DNA of 10,976 bases from JBLHGU01 sp047615875 (GCA_047615875.1 JBLHGU010000165.1:1-10976); one strand, 5' to 3'; positions 1 through 6,923 are shown, numbered from the stretch's first letter. Notes: generated from the sequence alone by a model not told the origin. Program-made: numbers and translations.

Positions 1-230
1 TCTATCGCAGAATTCTCAGGGAGCTGCAACAACAGTTTATCCGCCAGATCAGGCGCTAGCTGTCGCCACACCGGAATCAGAATATAGGTCGATTGGTCGC
101 CCAATTATTCAGCCGATTCCTGCGTCAACATAGTTTCGAGCTTGCGCGCGGCTTCTTTCGGGAAATTGAGTAGAAAGGTCCGATTTAACGCTGCTATGGG
201 CTTGCTTCTATCGTTTATTGCCTCAACCAT
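1..230 (-). pseudogene. MgtE N-terminal-domain protein, interrupted by TAA and cut by window edge
   Basis: An ATG at 230 is preceded at good spacing by an AGAGGT ribosome-binding site and begins a 41-codon frame (MVEAINDRSK...). The frame ends at TAA (107-105) but continues open in the same frame to base 1, with text such as LIPVWRQLAPDLADKLLLQL. Leu/Pro/Ala-rich helical repeats of this kind are typical of the cytoplasmic MgtE_N domain, which in MgtE channels senses Mg2+. The residues around the stop (ESAE*LGDQS) suggest a TTA-to-TAA change giving ESAELLGDQS in the ancestor. It lies 10 bases downstream of the preceding MgtE_N/CBS gene on the same strand, so it is probably a paralogous partner in the same transcript. 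I see no membrane segment in the visible part, and the rest is outside the window. The family call rests on repeat pattern only. Confidence 0.5.
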
Positions 231-240
231 CCAAATACCT

Positions 241-954
241 CTAACGTGTTTTTGAACGGGTTATATCGGCGACGGTATCGAACAGGATGAGCAGGATTTT
301 CCAATAGCATTCATAAACACTCGCTATAGGATCATCACCATCGGGTCGATCCATTGTTGCAGAAATTTGGTGAAGGCCTTTGCGGAGGTCGGCGTAGCGC
401 AAAACACCGATTAATTGCCGGTTCCTGTTAGTCACAGGAAGGTTATCCTTAAGACTCCATGCGGGATTCCTTATCACCGTTATAAGTGCGGTTCGCGCCG
501 ATATAGATTCCTGATTCTTATCCATCACCGCTGTTACTGCAGTATTCGCTGTTGAGCGTATTAACGAAGTCAGGCTCAATACGCCTTTTATAATTCTTTT
601 CCTATCGATCACATAAATCGAACCAATATCGGAGGCTTGGGTTTCCAAACTGATTCGATTGAGTGCATCTTCAACATTACAGTCATCGAGTATGCTCGGC
701 ACGGTGGCCAACATCCATGCACCCACAGCTTCCTCAGAATAATTGAGAAGGAGCCTGCACGCGATACTGGTTTTGTCGGGTAACAACTCAAGTAGATGTT
801 TACCCTTTTGCTTACCGACAAGTCTTACAATCGAAGCAATATGACTTGTTTCCATATCAGAAAGCATCGCGGATGAAGTGCTGGGACCAAGGATTTTGAA
901 TAGCCGGGCACTATATTGAGGTAGCATCTTTCCTAACAGGATCTCCCCGAGCAT
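241..954 (-). CDS. MgtE_N plus CBS-pair protein (probably the C-terminal part of a disrupted longer gene)
   Basis: This 237-aa frame has MgtE_N-like helical repeats in residues 1-75 (for example GKMLPQYSARLFKILG and LLELLPDKTS). The LLNYSEEAVGAWM segment at 68-81 resembles the MgtE linker motif that precedes the CBS domains. CBS-like units follow at about 82-135 (GSIYVIDRKRIIKGVLSL) and 138-195 (LPVTNRNRQLIGVLRYADL). The MgtE transmembrane domain is absent, so this is not itself a Mg2+ channel; a sensor or regulatory role is inferred. The ATG at 954 is only the first Met after a stop. The ten codons upstream (VAEFVSGIPY) also read as MgtE_N, and just before them is the TAG ending the MscS-like frame, in the same phase. 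The real N-terminus is therefore probably in the upstream frame, and this piece may not be translated on its own. Confidence 0.65.
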   Translation of the reverse strand: MLGEILLGKMLPQYSARLFKILGPSTSSAMLSDMETSHIASIVRLVGKQKGKHLLELLPDKTSIACRLLLNYSEEAVGAWMLATVPSILDDCNVEDALNRISLETQASDIGSIYVIDRKRIIKGVLSLTSLIRSTANTAVTAVMDKNQESISARTALITVIRNPAWSLKDNLPVTNRNRQLIGVLRYADLRKGLHQISATMDRPDGDDPIASVYECYWKILLILFDTVADITRSKTR

Positions 955-984
955 ATAGGGTATCCCGCTAACAAATTCAGCAAC

Positions 985-1887
985 CTATTCAATTGGCTGT
1001 AGTTCTAAAATACCTGCAGCCGCAGCTGGCTGCGATTGTAGAAAAGCAAGAGCCAGATCTATTTTATGATCAGACATTTTGGGGGCTGGTTCTGCTATCA
1101 GGTCAGTGACTTCTTTCGAAGGCTCATTACTCGCTCTGAAGCTGCTGATCTGTTCCTGGAATTGGCTAGCAGGTATAACGTAACGTCCATAATCGGTATC
1201 AAGCCCAATCGAGGTCTGAGTTGCTTCGACAATGTTGCCTTCAACATTACCAATTTGCATAACCTCGCCAATGCGACAGTGTTTGCGCAGGTATTGTACG
1301 CCAATAATGATTGTTAAAATGTTACTAAGAAAACTAACGTTAATACCAATCTGTTCGACACCTATTATTAACGCAGTAAACATAATAACCAGTTGAACGA
1401 TACGACCCAGTCCTTCCGCATGATCGAGACCACCTGAAAGAGCGGTGTTCATCACAGCTTTGATTATAACGCTACCCAGCAGAAAACCACCCAGGATAAT
1501 CAGCAAGCCTGTGATCAAATTAGGGATGTAAATTCCAAAACCAGCAATCCAGGTAGAAACCAGATGCCAGCCAAGCAGGTTGGCGGTAAAGGATATGAAA
1601 AATATGATAACCATCCATAACACCAGATTGCTGACAATGACTGCATAGGATCGTCGTATTTTTTTCTGGCCGGTATCATCAGCAATAGCCGAATCCTGGA
1701 ATAGCGAGTCCAGATTTCGATCTAGTTTTCTACTGATTACCCGTAAAGCATGGGCTAAACTACAGCCAAATATTAAGGCTCCAATTGCAGCGGCCAGTTT
1801 TGGAGCAAAATCAACGAACTGGTTAGAATATTCGTTGTACGTAAGGGTCAAAGACTCTTCCCATTCACTTGAGTCATATTCATCCAT
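985..1887 (-). CDS. MscS-like mechanosensitive channel lacking the pore helix, fused in frame to the start of a MgtE_N domain
   Basis: This is a 300-aa membrane protein. Hydrophobic segments lie at about 30-50, 81-108, 115-142 and 163-197. A beta-domain segment at 198-250 (YLRKHCRIGEVMQIGNVEG, then YVIPASQFQEQI) matches the MscS family. In MscS proteins a Gly/Ala-rich pore helix (TM3) of roughly 20-25 residues precedes the YLR...R.G motif. Here TIIIGV (192-197) runs directly into QYLRKH (198-203), so TM3 appears deleted in frame at about 1296/1297. From residue 271 (MSDHKIDLAL...) the protein turns into a MgtE_N-like helix ending at TAG (987-985), after which the same frame continues as the MgtE_N/CBS gene. 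The start is well supported: GGAGAG lies 7 bases upstream of the ATG, which overlaps the end of the preceding gene by 8 bases (ATGGATGA), implying translational coupling. A working channel is unlikely. Confidence 0.75.
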   Translation of the reverse strand: MDEYDSSEWEESLTLTYNEYSNQFVDFAPKLAAAIGALIFGCSLAHALRVISRKLDRNLDSLFQDSAIADDTGQKKIRRSYAVIVSNLVLWMVIIFFISFTANLLGWHLVSTWIAGFGIYIPNLITGLLIILGGFLLGSVIIKAVMNTALSGGLDHAEGLGRIVQLVIMFTALIIGVEQIGINVSFLSNILTIIIGVQYLRKHCRIGEVMQIGNVEGNIVEATQTSIGLDTDYGRYVIPASQFQEQISSFRASNEPSKEVTDLIAEPAPKMSDHKIDLALAFLQSQPAAAAGILELQPIE

Positions 1888-2605
1888 GAATTATCTCTCC
1901 AAAGATGCTGTCATTGTAGGCACTGGACTTGAAGTCTGAAACCGACTCCATGGCCTTTAACCAATGCCTGGATGAATAGATGGTCAGTCTCACAGAGGGA
2001 TTTAATTCAACCTTATGATCGGAGAATTCACAACGCCAAACTATCCCACAGGCTTCGGGAAAGCTTTTTGCTAGCAATTGTTCATCAAATAGACCTTCGA
2101 GAATACTATTCTCACTCATAGCGTCAGCCAGCATACGGGTGACAAAGGCCGGTTCAGGTTTTTTCGAAAATAATGCCGCGGCTTCGGTTGTTACTGCAGT
2201 AACTTCAAGTTCAAGACGCATCATATCGGGGTTATCGAAGAGGCCAGGAAATGTCTTTCTCAATAAGACTGCTGCTGAATAAATCGCTGAATGTAGTCTA
2301 ATATCCGAAACTTCCTGCCAGGCTCTCTGCTGCGCGAGTAAATCCTCTACGATGTTACGTCGCGAACCTGCAGAAACACGCCCGCACAGTTTGTAACTCA
2401 AGACGGCTTCAGCGGCGGTAGCGGCAACCATATCCTGTAATGCCATGACGGTCATATCTGTTAAATCGCTGGCACTCGCGTCGTCTAGCCCGTCGACTTC
2501 CAGCTCGGTCAATAGATGTCGGTAATCGTCATCCGACCAACTGCCAGGCATGTCAGCTATTTTTTTAAGCCTAACCACCGAAACATCATAGAAGTTTTTT
2601 TTCAT
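1880..2605 (-). CDS. Conserved-looking protein of unknown function, first gene of the MscS/MgtE_N cluster
   Basis: This 241-aa soluble protein has no signal peptide and no membrane segment. I do not recognise a named domain. It starts MKKNFYDVSVVRLKKIADMP and is acidic and Ala/Leu-rich through about 25-150, suggesting mainly helical structure. The C-terminal third is more mixed (FPEACGIVWRCEFSDHKVEL, then VRLTIYSSRHWLKAME) and could be a small alpha/beta module. The reading frame is uninterrupted, unlike nearly all its neighbours. Its TGA overlaps the start of the MscS-like gene by 8 bases, so the two are probably translated together, and a role tied to the channel or the MgtE_N/CBS protein is a guess from position only. 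Its ATG is about 25 bases from the start of the divergent CNNM gene. Confidence 0.75.
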   Translation of the reverse strand: MKKNFYDVSVVRLKKIADMPGSWSDDDYRHLLTELEVDGLDDASASDLTDMTVMALQDMVAATAAEAVLSYKLCGRVSAGSRRNIVEDLLAQQRAWQEVSDIRLHSAIYSAAVLLRKTFPGLFDNPDMMRLELEVTAVTTEAAALFSKKPEPAFVTRMLADAMSENSILEGLFDEQLLAKSFPEACGIVWRCEFSDHKVELNPSVRLTIYSSRHWLKAMESVSDFKSSAYNDSIFGEIIHG

Positions 2606-2628
2606 CGATACCCATAAATTTAAAATTA
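2606..2628. promoter_or_regulatory. Very short AT-rich divergent spacer between the unknown gene and the CNNM gene
   Basis: Only about 23 bases separate the minus-strand start at 2605 from the plus-strand ATG ATG pair at 2629/2632. The stretch is almost all A and T (CATAAATTTAAAATTAAT) and could contain a -10-like box, but it is too short to hold two complete divergent promoters. Either the promoters lie inside the coding ends, or the original spacer has been shortened by deletion. No convincing ribosome-binding site for the CNNM gene is visible. Confidence 0.3.
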
Positions 2629-2631
2629 ATG

Positions 2632-3936
2632 ATGGAAAACCTTTCCAACATCACGGTGATCGTGCGGTTACTAGTCGCCAATGGTTTTTACTGGCGGCTG
2701 AATTTGCACTGGTTAAGGCACGAGGTTTTCGTATCGAAGCTCTATCAAATGAAGGGAGTTCGGCAGCGAAATTAACGGTTAAAATTCAAGCCAATCTTGA
2801 AGCTTACCTGGCCACCTGCCAGTTAGGGATAACTATGGCATCGTTAGGTCTGGGTTGGGTCGGTGAGCCTGCTGTGGCTGTCGTTCTCGAACCTTTATTT
2901 TCAAAAATGGGCATGTCGAAATCAGTGATTCACAACATGGCCTTTATTATCGGCTTCCTGATTTTTTCAGCGCTGCACATTGTGATCGGGGAGCAGGTGC
3001 CTAAAACTCTGGCGATTCGAAAAGCAGAACCCGTGTCAATCTGGGTGGCCTATCCGCTACACCTTTCGTATGTGTTATTACTACCACTGACCTGGCTTTT
3101 CAATCGTGCCGCCAATGCGATTTTGTCGATGCTTAATATTGCTGAAGTTAGTCACGTAGAAGTATTTACCGGTGATGAAATCAGAGGGCTCGTGACCACT
3201 TCCAAAGAGCATGGAGAAATCCACGAGTCGCAAGCGAAAATGTTACACAACCTGTTCGAGTTTGATCACCGGCATGTGGGGCGAATCATGATACCGATCA
3301 GTTCGGCGCAGGTACTCGATGTTTCAGGTACCGCAAAAGAGAACCTAAGTGTGATGCGAAAAACCATTCATTCACGTTTTCCACTGACTAACAGTAAAAA
3401 TGACGATGAGTTGATCGGTATTATTCTAGACAAGGATATTCAACGCGCGATTTTTAATGGTTAAGATGAGCCCTGGGGCGAACTCAAAAAGTTCAAACGC
3501 GAAGCCATGGTTGTGCCCGAATCTCAACGAATAGCTCGGTTATTCGATTTAATGCGAATCAAACGCGCCCATATGGCCTGTATTGTCGATGAATACGGGC
3601 GGTTTATCGGTATTGTCACGCTGGAAGATTTACTGGAAGAGATCGTTGGTGAAATCGAAGATGAAATTGATGATCAAAACCTGGGAAGTCGACGGACTGG
3701 TGTCACTCGCTGATCTGGAACGAGCCACCAGCCTGGAAGTGAGTGATGAACTGGAAGCTTATACACTCAGTGGTTTATTTATACGCCGATTATCAATGAT
3801 GGCTGAAACCGGTGATGAAATTTTAGAAAATGGATTCCAGTTGCAAATAATAAATCATAACGGTCGACGCGTGGGCAAAGTCAGAATCGTGCGAATTGAG
3901 GACGCGCCCGATCCTCATGAAGAAGCATCAGGCTGA
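2632..3936 (+). pseudogene. CNNM/CorC (HlyC/CorC) family cation transporter, broken by two frameshifts and one stop
   Basis: Joined across its lesions, this is a protein of about 434 residues, the usual CNNM length. It starts MENLSNITVIV at 2632 (a second ATG sits at 2629). The DUF21 membrane domain includes LAAEFALVKARGFRIE, LGLGWVGEPAVA and the family motif IVIGEQVPKTLAIRKAEP. A CBS pair follows (IRGLVTTSKEHGEIHESQAK up to CIVDEYGRFIGIVTLEDLLE), then a CorC_HlyC domain (LEAYTLSGLFIRRL, NHNGRRVGKVRIVRIED). Lesion 1 is at T5 (2685-2689): one more T would restore NGFLLAAEFAL. Lesion 2 is TAA at 3462-3464 inside the CBS region (AIFNG*DEPWGELKKF). Lesion 3 is a phase change at about 3674-3679, one base too many or two too few, before KTWEVDGLVSLADLERA. 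The family links to Mg2+/Co2+ efflux. Three independent lesions make function very unlikely unless the sequence is in error. Confidence 0.85.
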
Positions 3937-3958
3937 TTGCAATTGAGAAATAAAAGTA

Positions 3959-4435
3959 ATGATAGGCGCCAGATGTTTCGCCTATCTGCGAAACTGCGAG
4001 GATGCTGAAGATGCTGCACAAGAAGCCGAACTGCGTGTGTTTCGTGCGATTCGAAGCTTTCGCCAGGATGCGAGTTTTCGAACCTGGTTGTTTGCCATTG
4101 GTGATCGCCAATGCCATGACATTGCACGGAAACGTTCACGTCATATTCTAAGTGATAATTTATGATCATTGATTGAAATTCACGAAGACAATATGACGGT
4201 TACTAAACATTCAAATGGAACAGAAGAAATGGTTAGCAAGGTTCTGTCTGGATTACCGCAACGGGATCGTGAAGTACTCGTGTTACGCTATTTCCTCGAG
4301 CTTACACTTCGAGAAATCAACAACTATCTGGATATTGGCCTGAGTGCGACCAAAATGCGCCTCTACCGTTCGCTTGAGTTGTTCGAAAGTGTCATGCAAA
4401 AGCAAGAACGATTGCTTTTAAGCGCTACAGGGTAA
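3959..4435 (+). pseudogene. ECF-type RNA polymerase sigma factor, N-terminally truncated and interrupted by TGA
   Basis: Region 2 of a sigma-70 family ECF factor is clear: CFAYLRNCEDAEDAAQEAEL, then FRAIRSFRQDASFRTWLFAI. TGA (4163-4165) follows HILSDNL, and the same frame then continues to region 4: LSGLPQRDREVLVLRYFLEL, then LREINNYLDIGLSATKMRLY, the helix-turn-helix that binds the -35 element. ECF factors normally have about 20-25 residues before this point in region 2. Here the frame upstream of the ATG at 3959 closes immediately, so the N-terminal part is missing, perhaps in a deletion joining it to the CNNM gene 22 bases upstream. TGA probably replaced a sense codon such as CGA. No anti-sigma gene is visible. 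The TTG at 4169 has no ribosome-binding site, so separate translation of region 4 is unlikely. Confidence 0.8.
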
Positions 4436-4489
4436 GGTAGGACATTCAGATACAGGAAGCAAAAAACAGAGTAACAAGTCTGTAACAAT

Positions 4490-4522
4490 GCCTGGCGAAG
4501 ACTAATATTGTCTTTACCAGGC
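4490..4522. terminator. Hairpin between convergent genes, candidate bidirectional terminator
   Basis: The arms are GCCTGG-cg-AAGAC (4490-4502) and GTCTT-ta-CCAGGC (4510-4522) around a 7-base loop. This gives an 11-bp stem interrupted by one mismatch and one possible G-U pair. It lies 54 bases past the end of the sigma gene and 16 bases past the stop of the minus-strand MscS remnant, the expected place for a shared terminator. Neither side has a clear U-tract, so intrinsic termination may be weak; an mRNA-stabilising or other structural role is possible. Confidence 0.45.
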
Positions 4523-4538
4523 CAATCGATTAGTGCCA

Positions 4539-4805
4539 CTACTTCTTAACAATACCTGCCTTAGCAATACCAACCCGGCTCGCAACTAATTCCGCATTCG
4601 GTATTGTGAGCTTTGAACCATTTTCGTGAATGACGGTAGCTTTTGCTGTACCAATACATACAAGTGTACCGTCACAGTTTTTCATCGCTATTTAAGCACC
4701 GTTCTCAAATAGATCTCTCGCATAAAAGCCCGCCACAAGATTGGAAGAAATATCTCGGGTACCAAACCCCAAAGATATAGTCAGGGCAAAATTACCCAAA
4801 CAAAA
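4539..4805 (-). pseudogene. 3' remnant of a second MscS-like mechanosensitive channel
   Basis: On the minus strand one frame reads GNFALTISLGFGTRDISSNL, then VAGFYARDLFENGA, a TAA (4694-4692), then IAMKNCDGTLVCIGTAKATV, IHENGSKLTIPNAELVASRV and a closing TAG (4541-4539). The first part has the Gly/Ala-rich pore helix followed by the Tyr-Ala-Arg-Asp-Leu-Phe turn, and the second is the MscS beta domain with its IPNAEL end. The frame is closed upstream by TGA (4808-4806), there is no start codon, and I found no coding text for earlier membrane helices up to 4962. Only the last third of the gene therefore survives, itself with an internal stop. It differs clearly from the MscS-like gene at 985-1887 and is not a copied piece of it. 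The rest of 4436-4962 shows no gene. Confidence 0.65.
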
Positions 4806-4962
4806 TCATCGCTCTTCGCTATTAGAGACCGCTCTTCAGTCGGATAGGTCACAAATTGATAGTTAAGAAGATTCCCTAACTAATCTCATTTATTACCTGA
4901 GGCTGTAATAAGAAGAAATATGAAGGACTACTACCAGTTTATTAAATTCTGGATTAGGGATT

Positions 4963-5936
4963 CTATTCATCAAAACGGATAGCCCGTCGATTCGAACTAA
5001 TTGCTGGCGTGATCAAAATCGCAACCATCACCAACATCCCCGAAAATATCAGGATCCAACCAATCGATTCGCCATAGACCAGAAACCTGATCACGAACAT
5101 CGTTGTTAATTCGATGCGGCCGGCCATGGCAGAACGCGTAGGTCCGAGAATCGATGCTAATGTAGAACAAAGGTATTGCGGTATTAGTCCAGTCAGAAAG
5201 GCAAGTAAAATCAGGTAGGTCCAAAACTCTGCTCGATCAGGCAGAACAGATTCAATCGGCAGACTTAATACAATGGGTAATAGCCCGATTGATGCACCAC
5301 CGGTAAAACCGGCAAGGCACTGAAGCGGGGAAAGATTGATGAGCATGTCAGTCAAAACTGCTATTGATAAACCAAATGCGATTGGCGCTACAAAAACGAC
5401 TGTCAGCGAATGGATTGCATCATTACGGAGCCCTGATGATGCATAGGCAAGAAAAGTGGCCACTAATCTGAGCCCGCAACACATGACTTTCTGCTGGGAA
5501 CATTTCTAATCAGTAACCAGGAACCAATTAAGGTAAATAACGGATAAGTCATATAGATAACGCTGGCCGAAGCAATTGGTACAACCCTCAATGCCTCAAC
5601 AAAGCCGGTCCACCCAAGACCCACAAAACCCTCAGCAAGCTCGGCCCACGCTGTCTCGCGGAACAACGGCCCTTTTAATGGTAAAACATAAAAAAATAAA
5701 AGCGCTGAAATACCATACCGATATAATGCGATTGCGGGCGAGGCGATACCGCTATCCAGCAACTCCCTGGCAAACCAGAGTACCGTACCGAAACAAATCG
5801 CAGTCAGGCAAATAATAATTGTCGTCTGAGTTGTCGATATTGTATCCACGAAGCGAAACCAGTGCTGTGTCATTGAGTTGAGACTCTGCCTAAGAACGTT
5901 AGAATGCCGACTGTGAACGTAGAGTGACTTCACCAA
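4963..5936 (-). pseudogene. EamA/DMT-superfamily permease, split by a one-base frameshift
   Basis: Two overlapping frames encode the halves of a membrane permease of the drug/metabolite transporter type. The upstream half has hydrophobic segments in TIIICLTAICFGTVLWFA, SPAIALYRYGISALLFFYVL, GFVGLGWTGFVEAL and ASASVIYMTYPLFTLIGSWL, the EamA pattern. It runs to IRNVPSRKS and then out of frame. The downstream half (LRLVATFLAYASSGL onward to ISSNRRAIRFDE) supplies the second set of helices. The phase change is about 5488-5490: one extra A in the coding-strand AAA would give RNVPSRKVMCCGLRLVATFL, so a single-base loss in a short A run is the simplest lesion. The upstream start is uncertain: 5936 is a TTG, and ATG at 5873 (MTQHWFRF) is equally possible. 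The substrate is unknown. It diverges from the hydrolase gene and may share its regulator. Confidence 0.85.
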
Positions 5937-5952
5937 CGGGTCAAATCCAATT

Positions 5953-6009
5953 ATTGATTACCGTCAATCAATTTTTTTGATTAAGAAATGAACCGGTTTG
6001 GGATATGAT
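5953..6009 (+). promoter_or_regulatory. Candidate hydrolase promoter with inverted-repeat operator half-sites
   Basis: A perfect 7-bp inverted repeat ATTGATT-accgtc-AATCAAT spans 5953-5972, and a further half-site TTGATT follows at 5977-5982, giving three half-sites with the same core. A promoter-like pair, TTAAGA (5981-5986) and TATGAT (6004-6009), has a 17-bp spacer that contains the 8-bp palindrome AACCGGTT (5991-5998). The palindromes overlap or sit just upstream of the promoter elements, which suits a repressor or activator of the TetR or LysR kind, though no such gene is in view. The first repeat is followed by seven Ts and could alternatively act as a weak terminator. Confidence 0.4.
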
Positions 6010-6044
6010 AAATCACTAGACATTTACACGTTCGGGTAAGAAAT

Positions 6045-6923
6045 ATGCAGACCGGCTATGCCACCAATGGGGAAACCAACATTACCTATGAAGTTCTGGG
6101 GGAAACCACTGATCCTACTCTTATTGTAATTTCCGGCCTGGGTAGCCAATTGGTCTACTGGACTGATGATCTTTGTGCAGAATTCATGCACCGGGGTTTC
6201 CGAGTCATTCGATTCGATAACCGCGATGTTGGACTTTCCAGTAAAACGCCGGGGAATCCCCCTGATATGAAAAATGTCATGGCCGGAAAATTGGCCAATC
6301 CGCCTTATACGCTATCAGATATGGCTGCGGATACGGTTGCTGTGCTAGATACTCTTAATATAGGTTCTGCCCATGTTGCAGGTGTTTCTCTAGGTGGAAT
6401 GATCGCTCAAACCATGGCGATTGAATACCCTCACCGAATTTCTAGCTTAACGTCAATCATGTCAACATCATGGCGAAAGGCTAATATGAAAGAATTAACA
6501 GGGAACGACGATGCTGTCTCCGCTTCTCTGACCCTTGATTTAAATAACCCTGATGCCTGGGTCGACTTACAGGTCGAAGGGTATAGAGAAATTAGCGGAC
6601 CTCATTTTGATGAAGGTTATACGCATGACATTATCGAACGGTCGTTCCAGCGCTGCTATCACCCTGCTGGCTGGCCATATCAAATGGCGGCGGCTATAGC
6701 CAGCGGTGACAGGCGCCCGGCATTAAAAAAACTAAATTTACCCACCCTGGTCATTCACGGTGGTGCTGATAATTTGATACCACCTTCGGCAGGAAAAGAA
6801 ACTGCCGATTCAATTCCCGGAAGTCGATACCTGTATATAGATGATATGGGACACAATCTCTTACCGGCACATTGGCAACCAGTAGCAAATGCTATCGCAC
6901 AAATTGCCGGCCGGGGAATCTAA
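6045..6923 (+). CDS. Alpha/beta-hydrolase fold enzyme
   Basis: This intact 292-aa soluble enzyme has the alpha/beta-hydrolase layout. It contains an oxyanion-region segment VISGLGSQLVYW (28-39), RVIRFDNRDVGLS (53-65), and a nucleophile elbow GVSLGG with Ser115. Asp242 (VIHGGAD) and His270 (DDMGHNL) complete a Ser-Asp-His triad at normal spacing, and the length is standard. The FDNRD.GLS motif and the helical insertion at about 140-215 are common in esterases and carboxyl-ester hydrolases of the aclacinomycin-methylesterase type, but the substrate cannot be read from the sequence. There is no signal peptide, so it is cytoplasmic. The ATG at 6045 follows GGGTAAG (6034-6040). It is transcribed divergently from the EamA permease pseudogene and is convergent with the thiamine-salvage operon. 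Confidence 0.9.
   Translation: MQTGYATNGETNITYEVLGETTDPTLIVISGLGSQLVYWTDDLCAEFMHRGFRVIRFDNRDVGLSSKTPGNPPDMKNVMAGKLANPPYTLSDMAADTVAVLDTLNIGSAHVAGVSLGGMIAQTMAIEYPHRISSLTSIMSTSWRKANMKELTGNDDAVSASLTLDLNNPDAWVDLQVEGYREISGPHFDEGYTHDIIERSFQRCYHPAGWPYQMAAAIASGDRRPALKKLNLPTLVIHGGADNLIPPSAGKETADSIPGSRYLYIDDMGHNLLPAHWQPVANAIAQIAGRGI

Noticed and set aside
1066..1317. Plus-strand open frame of 83 codons opposite the MscS-like gene
   Set aside because: It is the antisense shadow of a clear membrane-protein frame, with no ribosome-binding site or recognisable content.
105..4165. Reassigned stop codon or programmed readthrough explaining the in-frame stops
   Set aside because: All three stop codons (TAA, TAG, TGA) interrupt genes, and the same codons end intact genes normally. 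The two MgtE_N stops are not at equivalent alignment positions.
3881..4169. Two minus-strand open frames opposite the CNNM end and the sigma factor
   Set aside because: The plus strand carries unmistakable CorC_HlyC and sigma region 2 text here; the minus frames show no family features.
5966..5978. AATCAAT followed by seven Ts read as an intrinsic terminator
   Set aside because: The stem is AT-rich and only 7 bp, and the position upstream of both divergent genes does not suit termination; an operator is more likely.
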